This document shows, in pieces, positions 10,708-22,508 of a DNA stretch of 64,000 nucleotides. Source of the stretch: Aplidium turbinatum. Lineage: Eukaryota > Chordata > Ascidiacea > Aplousobranchia > Polyclinidae. The notes under the pieces are model-generated. The model saw only the letters and a program-made list of their open reading frames with translations, made no database searches and had not been told where the DNA came from. Every line of letters begins with the position of its first letter. Positions within the stretch are counted from its first letter, which is position 1. The position numbers and the translations under genes are program-made. Location: contig OU964922.1 of the NCBI GenBank assembly GCA_918807975.1, positions 2,914,001 through 2,978,000 on the forward strand. The letters run 5' to 3'.

Positions 10708-11738
10708 TCACAAAGTAGAATTAGTGGAACTTCTGCTAGTGAGTTTTCGAACAGTGCGAGTCGTCTTTGCTGGAGGCTCAATGACAACGTTATTCAAACG
10801 TTTCAATTCATTTTTTGCAAAGCAATTGAAGGCCGTTTGAATAATAAATTCAAAATTGAAATGGCCATCACAACACTTTTGTTTGACTAAAACACAATCA
10901 ATGTCAGATTTCTCAGCCACGTTTAATACGCTCGAATAGAATGCAGAACGTTGATTGTGATACGTTAAGAACTTTTTTTTAACCTGTTCATCTTCTGAAA
11001 TGCACTCAAAAGCTTTCACTCCCAAAGCACATACTGCAAAGCAGAATTCCGATGGCTTCGACAAACCACCTCGATTTGCCATCTCCAGCAAACGTACCAT
11101 TTCTGGTGAAAAACATTGAGAAGGGTAACGATGTTCTTCCTCGTCGCCTGTTATCAACAGGTCTGTACATCCTTGACATTTCCTGCGACGGGAAATAGAT
11201 CTTCCGATGTAGCCACTGACGTAGTATATAACAGAGCAATCTGAATCGGATAAGTCATGAAGACTTGCAGAGGTTAAAAACTCACTAAGCCAAGTGGTGT
11301 CATCATTTCCATCTTCATTACTATCAAGCAAACCACTATGCAAATAAAGGCAACCAGCGCCAACGATTGCCTTCTGCTGAAACAAACTGAGGCAGCGTAT
11401 CTTTTTTTCAGCTTGAAGCAACTGCTTTAAAGACATATAAAAGTTGCCACCACTGGACTGACGATACCATCCAAACCTGCCTTCTATGGGATCTGATGAA
11501 AACTTTCCCGGAAGAACATAATCAAACTCATGATTCAGCAGCAAATATTTCGCAAGGGCAGGCATAGCTTCTATGGTTTGACTGCAAGCTAAAAAAGTTT
11601 CTTTTGTCAAGCCAATGCTGTTTGATGACTTCCATTGCTTGAACAGTTTAGCTGCATCAGCCAACAACTTTAGGCCTTTGTGAGTCCCTTCTTCAGCAAG
11701 TCGAAGAGGTTGGCACATTTCATCTCTTTTATGATAAC
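10708..11738 (-). CDS. P-element transposase, C-terminal exon
   Basis: An intact 343-codon exon begins in phase at 11738 (acceptor GTTTCAG) and ends at a stop at 10708. It contains DPIEGRFGWYRQSSGGNFYM, the conserved P-element/THAP9 C-terminal signature, and a following LLQAEKKIR segment. Later it has a Cys pair motif (CQGCTDLL). It is the best preserved part of the element. Confidence 0.85.
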
Positions 11739-12118
11739 CTGAAACACACACCGTAAAAATTTGAACAAAGGTTTTGAGCGGTCACAAAAGGTACTAAAGC
11801 ATTTTGACATAGTTAATTATGGATATGCATCTCACATACATTTATAGAAACATTTAGCAGTGCTATGGGTAGTTTTAACATGCATTTCCCATTTGAACAA
11901 GATATCAAAATAACACATGTTTTACATAATGTAATTTTTTTTGAATTGGAGGATTAACAGCCTTTACTGTACAAAAAGTTGTATTGACACTGATCATGAA
12001 TATTACTGCATAAAAGTATGAAGGGCTATCATAAAATATTGTCACATAGAGACATAGTCATGAAAAGTGTAATTATGAACCAATAAACATACAGTTTGCA
12101 GGCCTCATAGCTATTTAC

Positions 12119-12253
12119 CTTTCATTGGTGATTTCAGTGACATGACTTTCCATACATCAACAATAAATTGCACATATCTGGATGTTTGTGTGAATCCAGG
12201 ATTGTTGTTTTCGTAAAACTGGAGTCCACGCACTGTAGATACACTAAATACAC
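12119..12253 (-). CDS. P-element transposase, fourth exon
   Basis: The 135-bp minus-strand exon has a TTTAG acceptor and GTAAAT donor and encodes SVFSVSTVRGL through KVMSLKSPMKG. It joins in phase with both neighbouring exons. This matches the linker region before the C-terminal domain in THAP9-like proteins. Confidence 0.65.
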
Positions 12254-12599
12254 CTAAAGATATATAAATAAACAAACAATAAATGCAATTTCTCTAGTGG
12301 TTGGGGATAGTCATGTCCGGCAAACCTGATCTTAAAGTCATCAAAATAAAGCAAACCAGTCATTGATCAAAACAGCTCATTGTTAAATGATACATACACT
12401 GGATTGTCAAATTTCTTGACAATATGGAACCAGGTTAAGAAAATTCAGGATTAGGTGTAGTTATCACACTATTGCCCTTAAAAAATTCAAGTGATTTGTT
12501 TCCATGAATTCATATTTCAAACCCATATTGCCTACGTTTCAATTTGACAAGTGTGGTTATGTTAGATCACAGCTCAGTTTAAGCTGATGTTGTACTTAC

Positions 12600-12922
12600 T
12601 TAACGCATGTTAAGGAGAAGTTCGAGAGATGTTACTTGGGTCCAAGGATACTTTCTTTAAGGCATGTGCGACTTTCAAGACCTTGTTTTCCTCAATAGCA
12701 TACAATCGCTTAATATGGCTAAATAAAGCCGTGCAAGATTCTCCAAGTAAGTGTTCAAAGCCATTAGTAGGAATGGACATCCTACCTTTGTTAAGCCAAT
12801 TATTGAAAATATTTTTAAAGTTATGTGTAAAATCAAATAAAAGAAACAAAGGCTGATCTGGCTGTGTAGGATGGCTAATACATGTCTTCAAGTCTCCTCC
12901 ACACAAATCAAGATATAATTTC
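12600..12922 (-). CDS. P-element transposase, third exon
   Basis: Reads KLYLDLCGGDLK and FDFTHNFKNIFNNW. The FD..H.FKN.FNN pattern is the conserved second catalytic block of THAP9-like transposases. The acceptor is TTTGCAG just above 12922. A TAA interrupts the frame shortly before the donor near 12597. Confidence 0.7.
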
Positions 12923-13163
12923 CTGCAAATGAAACAGAGTGTTACTCATGGATGAATAAAAGTTTTCATATTCTGACACAGGTCATTGAACGGTTGTCCA
13001 AATCAATTCAGCGAAAGATAATGTACTTGATACATACGTTTCAAGTACGATATTTTCAATAGCAGATACTTTTTACTTTGTCCTGTTTATACTATATATT
13101 ATGCATATAAATCAGTTTCATCTTTCAAGAACAAACAAAAAGATAAGATTATAGGACACATAC

Positions 13164-13930
13164 CTGTTGCAAACATGATTGTCTACAGAAACAGCTATAA
13201 CCAAGCAGACTTCATCCAGTGCCAGCATTACTTTGTCGAACCATGACCGTAGTAATTCAGTGTTCAGTCTACTCATTGGTATTAAACAAACCACGTCTTT
13301 GTACTTGGAGCATGTAGACTGGATCATAAAAGTTAGCACAGTTTTTGCAGGTGATCCATCTTCAGTCAGACCAACAAACATGCCATTACTGTACTCGATA
13401 CGTTGAGCGGTATAAACTTCATCGATCATTAGCGTCACAACCTTTTCTTTATCAGAGAGAATGGACATACGTTGCTTCAAGTATTGCATATCTATTGTTC
13501 CAGTACCTACTGTTGTAGCACAAGAAAGCTTGCGCAATGTACTAATGGAAGGTAAAATAAATACATTGCATAATTTTTTGTACAGTGCAGTGCTTGTCAG
13601 CTGCCACAGAAATGATGTAGTGATTATGGTTGTAGAGTACCGTCGACCATTTTTTTGAACTTTAAGAAGTTTCAACTGTTCAGTAATAAATCCAATTAAA
13701 ACACAATCATGATCATCATCTGTTATTCCATTTGCAATGAAACTTTCCAGTAATGTCACAGCTACACCAATACAATCCATAGTAGGCTTGTCTTTGCTGG
13801 ACTGGACATTACTCAAAGACTTGCAAAAGGCAAGTATGTTAGCCAGCTCAGTCATTGTTTTCAAGGAATCTGAGCTCAACAAATGTTTATAAGCACTTTT
13901 TGAAACGAGTATATACAGAAGAAACAAAAG
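13164..13930 (-). CDS. P-element transposase, central exon (RNase H-like part)
   Basis: The minus-strand frame contains a coiled stretch (ELANILAFCKSL), then the catalytic-type segment VTLMIDEVYTAQRIEYSNG and later IAVSVDNHVCNR before a GT donor at 13164. The acidic DE in MIDEVYT fits a catalytic position of the THAP9/P-transposase RNase H fold. Reading continues in phase into the exon starting at 12922. Confidence 0.75.
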
Positions 13931-14009
13931 CAGAAATCCTAAAATCTTCCATTACAATAAGAGACACAAGTAATTGTGGTGCTACTGATGCATCATCACC
14001 ATGCTTGAT

Positions 14010-14259
14010 AATAATAATGTTATGGTTTTATTTATTGTCGCTCTACAACAGCTAAGGTCTTTTAGCGACAGGGCTCATTTTTAATTTGTATCAGGTTTAC
14101 GATGTTATCACATTATTACCCGACTCATTCTCACTGCACTATGCAGGATAGAACACAATCGGTACCGTTTTTAAAGTCTTCGGTTTGACCCGACCTGGAA
14201 TCGATCTCAGATCTACCAGCACCAGAGCCGAAGGCGAAACCACTCGGCCACTGAGCTGT
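14010..14259 (-). mobile_element. tRNA-derived SINE, family 1, in P-element exon
   Basis: The 250-bp minus-strand element has an A box (TGGCCGAGTGG), a B box (GATCGATTCC) and a tail ACAATAAATAAAACCA. It is flanked by a 12-bp target duplication ACCATGCTTGAT at 13998-14009 and 14260-14271. With the insertion left out, the transposase frame reads on across the site (HYIKHG then DDAS), so the SINE came after the P-element. A sister copy lies at 17963-18207. Confidence 0.92.
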
Positions 14260-14419
14260 ACCATGCTTGATGTAGTGAAATGTAACTAATCTCTCTTCAA
14301 CAACTGTTACAAACCCTGCAGGCAAAATCACATCTTTCAGTTGTGACACAAAGGAAGAAAAATCAATTAAAACATCCTTCTTCATAAATTCTTCATTTAA
14401 CTGTTTGATTCTGTTGTTT

Positions 14420-14812
14420 TCAGAATCTCGCCTGGAGGCAGAAGTGCTGGAAGTTAATTGTTGGACGAGATGTAGGCAAAGAACTAGAAAGATATTTTGG
14501 CAACTTAGAAAACTTACGAGGAATAGCTGTAGCCTTTAAACGAATATACTGCAACTGTTGAGTTTCTCTAGCATTGCGTCGGTCGGGTCGCTTATCAGCA
14601 GAAACTTCTTGAAAGTCCTCCTCGTAAAAATGGTGTGCACACACTCTGTGTGAACTATTCAATTTCCAGTCTTTTCGTGGAATAGCTCTAATCCATTTTT
14701 TTTGTAAGTTTTCTTCTTTTGGAAATCGAAATAAAGATATTTTTTCTGTGGGCTCTTTTGATTTATATCGGTAACCAGTCTTGCGGTTAGGGACACAGCA
14801 AACATTGGACAT
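14420..14812 (-). CDS. THAP domain exon of P-element transposase
   Basis: Starts MSNVCCVPNRKTGY and continues with FRFPKEENLQKKWIRAIPR and VCAHHFYEEDF, a THAP zinc-finger layout (C2CH). The second zinc Cys of the usual CxxxC appears as Arg (NRK in place of NCK), so metal binding is probably lost here. Copy 2 at 23698 keeps Cys at that place. The frame shifts just after the THAP domain. Confidence 0.75.
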   Translation of the reverse strand: MSNVCCVPNRKTGYRYKSKEPTEKISLFRFPKEENLQKKWIRAIPRKDWKLNSSHRVCAHHFYEEDFQEVSADKRPDRRNARETQQLQYIRLKATAIPRKFSKLPKYLSSSLPTSRPTINFQHFCLQARF

Positions 14813-16413
14813 GGTTCAACAGCATGCTAAAATTAAATCATTACAAAAGATGTATTTGCACTACAGTACAAACTGCAAAATGTGTATTGGACAATTGTTG
14901 GTCAATATCATAAAATAGCATTATACTGAGCTAAGCTAGGTAGCTTAAATGTTTAGGCTAACTGAGTAAAGTATGTTGCCACTGACTGTTGAAAAAAATC
15001 CTCTACCATGATGCTTAATTCAAAATTTTGCAAAACTGCAATGATGATAAGCTTGAATACCTTTAAGCTATTCTGTCACAAGTCTGCACACTGGACCAAT
15101 GCCATTAAATTTCAACTAGTTTTGCAGATGCAATTAATCTAACCCTAACCTCAACATTTCCTTAATGTCAAGTGTTTGCTCTCTGCGACCTTAAGATTTA
15201 TAGACTATCCAATATTCCTCAAATCGGAAAAAGAATTTCCTTGTACAATAATGGTAGAGTAGACTAGTAGAGCGACTCTACCAGTTGCTTGTTGTACAAC
15301 ACGTGAGAAGAGCTGCCATTTTACCAACGTTAGTTGGAGATGGCAACAAAAGTTAAGTATTGCTAAATTTTTAGTCTAAATTGATATTTCAAGTAAATCA
15401 TACAACAATAAAACCAAAAAAGTAAAATTAACGACATCATAAAGAGAAAAACAAGAAAATTGCTCACAATTGTTGCAAAATGATTTGCACTGTAAAAGTT
15501 ATGTATCTAGACAAAAATCACAAAGTGAAGTTCATTGTTTTTATTTCCGACCATCACAACAAAAAACAATATAGGCTATGCCAAACATGGCAGAGGTCTA
15601 GAAAAGGTAAAAGCGAAAAAACGCATACGTTATAACGTACTTCATACCAAAATAAGGCAATCAGTTTATAATATGGCACAGCCGCAATACATTATCACTT
15701 GTTCCACTATAGCTTAAGAAGAGCAAAAGAAACGTAATTGCCGGATGCAATGAAACTATTGTTTTGTTGACATTTTTTAGGTATAAACAGCAACCTCTCT
15801 ACCTAATTTTTTTTTAGTTATTGAGCAAAAAAATGCAAAATAAGCCCAGTGTTTTATCAGTGGGTTAAACTCTTTAGTAACCTGGCAACTCTGTAGAAAC
15901 GAGAGAAAGCGTCTTGTAACAAATCAGCAAACTTTCATTTTTTTTCAAAATCTCTCAATTTTGTGTAACACTTCGCTTGTCGTGAAGCTGTGCGAAGAGC
16001 AAAAGAGTGAGCGGTCTCTATATAATGGGTCTCTGGCATTAATTTGCAGTAAAAATGTTTTAAATAATACAACAATCTTTAAATGGAAAAGAATTCAAAT
16101 TTTTATTCACCAGGACGTTTTGATTTTTTGCGCAAATAAGCCTACTTTACAAGTATAGCTACCGTGCCTGGAGATGCTGCCCGGTTTGTTATTCTTTGCA
16201 TATTTTTACTACTGCTACTGTCTGACTGGTATGTTCTAAAACAAAACCACTTTTTGCTGACTCCTAATGATATAAAAACGTTTTTTGCATTAAAAAGATA
16301 ACTATTAAAAATTATGTTAAAAGTATTTTTAAGAAAATCTCTTTCAGTCGATTACGAAACGTTGGAAATACGTAGAAAAGTTGGCAGAATCCTACACATC
16401 CAACATTTGTCCG
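14813..16413. other. upstream of P-element, unassigned, with one MITE end
   Basis: No gene recognised. At about 16169-16190, CCTGGAGATGCTGCCCGG matches the terminus of the MITE at 26431-26824, so a related element ends here. The rest is AT-rich; the P-element terminus probably lies within the first few hundred bases. Confidence 0.4.
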
Positions 16414-16702
16414 CCCCGTTAGCTCAGTGGTTACGCGCCGGGCTCAAGATCACGCGGCGGCGGTTCGACTCTCTGGGTGTGCGCTTGAGCAACGCATTTC
16501 AAGACTGCTATCCATTCAGGGGCACTTGGTGAATGAAATAATTCCCCAGCAACAAAACTTCAACAATCGGAAAAAACCTCACTCTGCCAATATCGGTAAC
16601 CGGCCCTGCGTCAAAAGCCTCTACAAGTATGCCTAGCATATGCGAAACTACCAGGAATCAAGGTTTTGTCAGTCCCAGGATAAAGATTCAAAACCAACAT
16701 CA
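16414..16702 (+). mobile_element. tRNA-derived SINE, family 2
   Basis: Plus-strand copy with the tRNA-like head TTAGCTCAGTGGTTACGCG, B box GGTTCGACTC and tail GGATAAAGATTCAAAA. Short matching flanks (CCAACAT) occur on both sides and may be the remains of a target duplication. Confidence 0.85.
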
Positions 16703-17289
16703 GGCAGTATCTCTTGGTAGGTAAGTTACAGTAAATGTTATAAATTTGCAATTACAAAAGCTTTCAATTGCTGTATCCACAGACCACTAGAGTATGCGGA
16801 CGCGAAAGCTTTTTTAGCCTTGCCGTCCTACTTAGTCAAAATAGTATTCAATCTTCGAAATAAGCGTCTGAAATCGGCAATTGCCGACGCAGATGCATGA
16901 ATGGTAGCCTACGTTAGTGTCGGCAATAAAAATGCCAAGGCCACACGAACGTTTGTAAGGACCACAAGATTACAAAAAAATAATTTGTGACAAAACATGT
17001 CACAGCACATGACGAGGGAACAGTGTTCCGAAAGCTAGTGCAATTCGCTACTACCACAGCGAACTCGCAGCATCAGGCTAAAACAAGTCGTTAAAATCGA
17101 CATTGTGAAATCATACTGTATTGCAACCAGATCTACACAGTGGAAAACACAGCATTTATGGTAGCCCTATGGTGCTTCACAAAGCAACACAAACGTATAT
17201 TAAACGCATAATAACAGTAACCTGGACGTTGTAAATTGGTAAAACATATAAAGATTCATTGGAGGTTAATGCATACCCACCCGGCGCGC
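16703..17289. other. unassigned spacer
   Basis: No coding region or repeat recognised. It borders the truncated end of P-element copy 2. Confidence 0.35.
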
Positions 17290-17710
17290 ATAATGGCCCT
17301 CCTTTTGGGATAAATGTTTTACAATGTCAAAACGGTTAATGCAAAAAGCTGATATCTTTTGACTTTTTTTGAAATATATCGGGAAACATTTAGACATAGT
17401 TGGTAAAACACAGTTATTAAGTTGCTGGAGTAACGGCTTCCTTGTTTTGCAGCTAGAAACAGGTTAAGTTGTTCACATATAAACAGAATTAGTGATGCAT
17501 CTGAATGGCCATCATGTCCGCAGTCAGGCAGTGTCTCCGCTTATAGATAGTTTTGTAATGCAGATACAGCAATGTTGACAAAATTTATATGATTGCTGGT
17601 ATTTTTAGAATCTTGTTCATCCATAATAGATTTGCAGAAAGCTAGAATATTCGCCAATTCAGAGGTGGTTTTCAATGATTGAGACTGCAGCAAATGCTTA
17701 TAAAAATGTG
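17290..17710 (-). mobile_element. P-element copy 2, downstream piece
   Basis: The minus strand reads SELANILAFCKSI and then ICEQLNLFLAA, homologous to the central exon of copy 1. Similarity fades near 17290, so the element is truncated there. It is separated from its 5' piece (23055-23698) by the hAT element 17711-23046. Confidence 0.75.
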
Positions 17711-17737
17711 CAGTGATGTACGCGTAAATAAAAAAAT

Positions 17738-18302
17738 TGTTATAGTCGTCATTTTATTTACGTTGAATATATGTAACTCGTGACCAGCGTCACTAAATAA
17801 TCACAGTTCAGCGTTTTCTGGTACAGACGTTGGAATTGATTACTACCGCACTGCACGTGTAATCAATTGAGCGTTCTATACCACGTTCCTTAGTTGATTG
17901 TTTTGCGTTTCTTTCTTACTATATATTGCGTTGCTTTTATACACTGAATCAGTAAGTAACAATACTAGCTCAGTGGCCGAGTGGTTTCGCCTTCGGCTCT
18001 GGTGCTGGTAGATCTGAGATCGATTCCAGGTCGGGTCAAACCGAAGACTTGAAAAACGGTACCGATTGTGTTCTTTCTTGTGTAACGCAGTGAGAATAAA
18101 TCGGGTAGTAATGTGATAACATCGTAAAAACCTGATATAAAATTAAACATGAGCCCTGTCGCTAAAAGACCTTAGCTGTTGTAGAGCGACAATAAATAAA
18201 ACCATAACAGTAAGTAACAAGAGGTAAATGGTTTTCTCACTTGGTTGGCTATCGCTACAATTATTATTGTTTATTTTATATTAAACGTCTGGAAATACAA
18301 CA
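17738..18302 (+). repeat. 5' LTR of gypsy element (with SINE)
   Basis: The 565-bp LTR shares the whole of the 3' LTR; the excess length is the SINE at 17963-18207 plus its 13-bp duplication. Confidence 0.93.
17963..18207 (+). mobile_element. tRNA-derived SINE, family 1, in 5' LTR
   Basis: The 245-bp element has an A box TGGCCGAGTGG, a B box GATCGATTCC and tail ACAATAAATAAAACCA. It is flanked by a 13-bp duplication CAGTAAGTAACAA (17950-17962, 18208-18220). The 3' LTR shows the uninterrupted target. It is roughly 93% identical to the copy at 14010-14259. Because it sits in a young retrotransposon, this SINE family was mobile recently. Confidence 0.95.
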
Positions 18303-21300
18303 GACATTTAACTGGCGTCGTCGGCAGAATCTTTACAGAATTTCTACAGGATTTTAGAAACATGGAAAAACTGATCGAAGTCCTGCAAAAACAAATTGCC
18401 AACCAAGAACGCCAAACGAAGGAACAAATTGCCAACCAAGAACACCATGACGGAAATTACAAATTACATGGCTCAACAATTCGACCCAAAACGCTTCATC
18501 GTGAGGGAGCGATTCCGTTTCTGGAGCGAAATGAAGCGCAAGCCAGGTGAAACAGCTCAAGAACTAGCCATCCGCATACGCCAGGCAGCTGCCACCTGTG
18601 ACTTCTTGTCCATTTCAAATCCATTGGACGAAGCTTTACGTACTCGTTTTATTTGTTCAACAGGTAACGAGGCGGTGCTTAAGGCGTTATTCAAAATCAG
18701 AGCTGATGAACTTACTTTCAAACGTGCGGTGGAGGTTGCATCAGAAACCGAAGAGGCAGCCAAGGTGGCCAAAGAAACTGTTTACGGCACTCTACCAGTA
18801 CCAGTTGCGAAAGTAAGGACCATCAGCAAACCTCCAAAAACTAGGCAACTTACAGGTACTTTCTTTTTTTCTAAAAATAAAGAATGCTATCGCTGTGGTA
18901 ATTCCAACCACAACGCCAATGACTGTAGGTTTAAGAAAGCCACTTGCCATTTCTGCAATATTACGGGACACTTACAGAGTGTTTGTCGAAAGAAAGCTAG
19001 ACAGTTCAAACCTTTTAAGGTAAATTGTATCGAGGAAATTAACATGCTTTCTAGTTCTTGCAGAAAACCTCGAAATTCAAAGTTGGAAGTACCGATCTCC
19101 ATTAATTCGGTAACCACACACTTAGAACTGGACACTGCTACAAATGGAAATTTCCTTTTCAACGACGTCTGGACTCGGGTAGGCGCACCTCAATTGCAAG
19201 CACCAGTGTCGCAGTTCCAATCTGCTACCAAGCATCTAGTACCAATCACGGGTTCTTTCACGGCCCAGGTAACTTGTCCTTCCACGGGAAGGTCAGATAA
19301 TATTCCCTTTGTAGTCACGACAGTCAAAGGACTGAACTTGCTAGGTCGTGATGCAATTTCGTTTTTAGGAATTTCTATCGATAAATTCCTTCTGTCTAAC
19401 TATTCTACTTTACAGAGTATCCAGTCATACGACAAGCCTGATAAGAGTCTGGAGAAAGCATGCTCCCTCTTATGTGACGAGTTCAAAGATGTTTTTAAGC
19501 CTGAACTCGGGTGCTTACGAGATTATGAACTAGACATAGATTTTAAGTCTGATGCTAAACCTGTTTTTCTCAAACCTAGGCCTGTACCTTTCGCGCTAAA
19601 GGAGGACTTAGCACAAGCCTATGATTCGGGCATTGCACGTGGTGTATGGACACCAGTTCAGTTTTGCGATTGGGGCACACCGGTTGTTCCAGTCCGTAAG
19701 CCTTCAAACTCTTCAGAAGCGAAGGCCAAGTTACGCATATGTGGCGATTATTCAGTCACGGTGAACCCTTCCCTGGAGACCCATCGTCACCCGTTACCCT
19801 TACCAGAAGACTTAATGCAAAAGTTGGGTGGTGGGTACGGTTTCAGCAAGATAGACTTGGCTGATGCCTACAATCAGATTCGACTTGGTCCTGACAGTCG
19901 AAAACGACTCGCATTAAGCACTCACCGTGGCGTACTTTTACAAAATGCTTTACCTTTTGGCATATCTTCTGCTCCAGGTTATTTTCAGAAGATCATGGAC
20001 GACCTTACAGCCCACCTTCCAGGGGTTGCAGTCTACCTAGACGACATTCTTGTCAGTGGCACTACTGCTGAGGAGCACCTCCAGAATCTTAGACGGCTCC
20101 TCGATCGACTTCACTCAAAAGGCCTGAGGTGTAGGAAAGACAAGTGTAAGTTTGCACAACCTCAGGTAGAGTATCTCGAACACATTTTGTCCAGGCAGGG
20201 CATCTCCAAAGGTCCCAAGGTAAACGCCGTACTGGAGATGTCTGCCCCCACTGACGTATCTTCTCTTCGTTCGTTTTTAGGTTCCTTACAATTTTATTCG
20301 AAGTTTCTACCGTTGAACGCTTCTACTGTAGCAGAACCACTATACCATCTCACGAAAAAGGACATTCCTTGGAGATGGGGAAAACAAGAGGAAAACTCTT
20401 TTGCTCAGCTGAAGCATCATCTATCTACTAATGAGGTTCTTACACATTTCAATGCGTCACTTTCGGTAGGTATCGCATGTGATGCTTCTAGTGTGGGCAT
20501 TGGTGCTACTTTGTTTCACCGTTACCCAGATGGCACAGAACGGCCTATAGCGAACATTTCAAAAGTATTAACAGCCTCTCAGAGAAACTATAGTCAAATT
20601 CAGAAAGAGGCTTTGTCGATAATATTTGCGCTAAAGAAATTCTATCAATATCTTTTTGGTAGATCATTCATTTTGGTCACAGATCATAAATCATTGCTTA
20701 GTCTTTTTGGCCCGACCAAATCGACACCTTCTTTGGCAGCAAATCGTTTGGCTCGTTGGGCACTCTTTTTGTCGCAATTTACATACACTATTGAGTACAG
20801 GAAAACGAAGGATCATCAAAACGCTGATGCTTTGAGTCGCTTACCAGCAGGAGGGGATAAAGTCTTTGATGAAGAGGAAAGTGCGGATGACATTGATATC
20901 GTCTGCGCTATCGATGCTTTGGATTTGCAGGCCCAGATCCCAAATGCCGCCTCACTGCGTAAAGAATCTTCTAAAGATCCTATCATTTCCACGGTAATGC
21001 GTTTCATTCATGAAGGATGGCCGGCCAAGTCTTCTCCACAAGACCCGGTCGAACCGTTCCGTAAGTACGCAGACTCTCTTTCTACTTGTTACGGATGTCT
21101 ACTTTACGGTTCCAGAGTGGTCATCCCTTCCAAACTTCGTTTTTCCGTCCTTCAGTTGCTTCATGAAGGACATTTCGGCATTGAGAGAATGAAGCAGTTG
21201 GCAAGGACGTCCGTCTACTGGCCAAACATCGATCGAGACATAGCGGAACTTTGTCACAAGTGCAGTACCTGTGGCGAATATCAACCGCAATCTAAAACCC

Positions 21301-22201
21301 AGGTCCAATCATGGACGGTTCCAGAAGCACCGTGGAGTCGCTTGCACATAGATCATTAGATCATGCGGTAGAATTCATGGGTTACCATTGGTTACTCAGC
21401 ATTGATGCTTTTTCTAAATACCCATGTATTCATGCTACTACTTCCTTATCGTCAACAGCTACTATCAACCTGCTAGAAGAAGATTTTGCTCATTTCGGCT
21501 ATCCCCATACTATAGTTACCGATAATGCTACTACTTTTAAATCCACAGAATTCCAAACTTTCTGTAAGGAGAGGGGTATGGTGCACATCACGGGTGCCCC
21601 TTACCATCCGGAAACCAATGGAGCAGCGGAGCGCCTCGTACGTACGTTCAATCAAGCACTTCGCAAATCTTCCCTGCCTCCGAAACAAGCCGTCTTGGAA
21701 TTCCTACAGCAGTATCGACGCACGCCCACTCCGAGTGGCTACTCTCCAATCGTCAGATTCGAACCAAGATCGACACGCTTCTCCCCACACCGTCTCAAGT
21801 GGTACCCCGACAAAACCCTCACAACACGGACGCCTCTGAAGCCAGGATCCTCGTTGGGTTCCAGCCGAGGTGATTAAGCGACAGGGTAGCCGAATCTTCC
21901 TGGTACGTCTGCTGCCACATGGTCCGACGTGGAGGCGCCATATGGACCAACTGCAACCTCGCTATGCATCATCGGAGGACCAGGAGCCGGTAGAAACTCC
22001 TGCACCAACAGTCGACTCCTCCGCTGTCTCCACCTCAGCTCGAACGGATTCGGACGACACACCGACTGTACCGGAATTCGGGCTACACAACCCACGAAGG
22101 TCGAGCCGTCGCCGCAGACCTCCGGCCCGTTTCGGACTTTGAAAGTTATTGTTTAATTCTTGTTCATATTTTTCTTTGTGTATAAAAATTATCGGGGGAG
22201 G

Positions 22202-22508
22202 TGTTATAGTCGTCATTTTATTTACGTTGAATATATGTAACTCGTGACCAGCGTCACTACATAATCACAGTTCAGCGTTTTCTGGTACAGACGTTGGAAT
22301 TGATTACTACCGCACTGCACGTGTAATCAATTGAGCGTTCTGTACCACGTTTCTTAGTTGATTGTTTTGCGTTTCTTTCTTACTATATATTGCGCTGCTT
22401 TTATACACTGAATCAGTAAGTAACAAGAGGTAAACGGTTTTCTCACTTGGTTGGCTATCGCTACAATTATTATTGTTTATTTTATATTAAACGTCTGGAA
22501 ATACAACA
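22202..22508 (+). repeat. 3' LTR of gypsy element
   Basis: The 307-bp LTR starts TGTTATAG and ends TACAACA, preceded by a purine-rich tract GGGGGAGG and followed by the target duplication AAAAT. Confidence 0.93.

Larger units (their letters stand above)
10708..14812 (-). mobile_element. P-element-superfamily transposon, copy 1 (THAP9-like transposase gene)
   Basis: The minus strand shows an intron-containing transposase gene. Exon 1 runs from the ATG at 14812 to 13164 and includes the THAP and RNase H-like parts. Exon 3 is 12922 to about 12597, exon 4 is 12253-12119 and exon 5 is 11738-10708. Junctions keep phase: CNR joins KLYLD, and SPMKG joins YHKRD. A SINE (14010-14259) sits in the first exon. 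About two frameshifts and one stop near the end of the 12.9-12.6 kb exon break the frame, so this copy cannot make a whole enzyme. Transposase of this type acts in the nucleus as a cut-and-paste enzyme. Terminal repeats and the 8-bp target duplication were not found, so the outer limits are those of the gene only. Confidence 0.8.
17738..22508 (+). mobile_element. Ty3/gypsy LTR retrotransposon (fossil, nearly whole)
   Basis: Two LTRs beginning TG and ending CA flank an internal gag-pol region, with a 5-bp target duplication AAAAT on both sides. Parts in order are: a primer-binding-like site after 18302, Gag with two zinc knuckles near 18.9 kb, protease near 19.1-19.4 kb, reverse transcriptase 19.5-20.2 kb, RNase H 20.4-20.8 kb, integrase 21.1-21.7 kb and a purine tract just before 22202. 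Gag and Pol lie in one long frame, which some gypsy families use. The element looks nearly whole, with about one to three breaks. The LTRs differ at about 5 of 307 aligned positions (1.6%), so it is young. The 5' LTR carries a SINE. Confidence 0.93.

Noticed and set aside
16414-16500. Functional tRNA gene
   Set aside because: A and B boxes are present, but the acceptor stem does not close and the same body and tail recur in other copies, so it is a SINE head.
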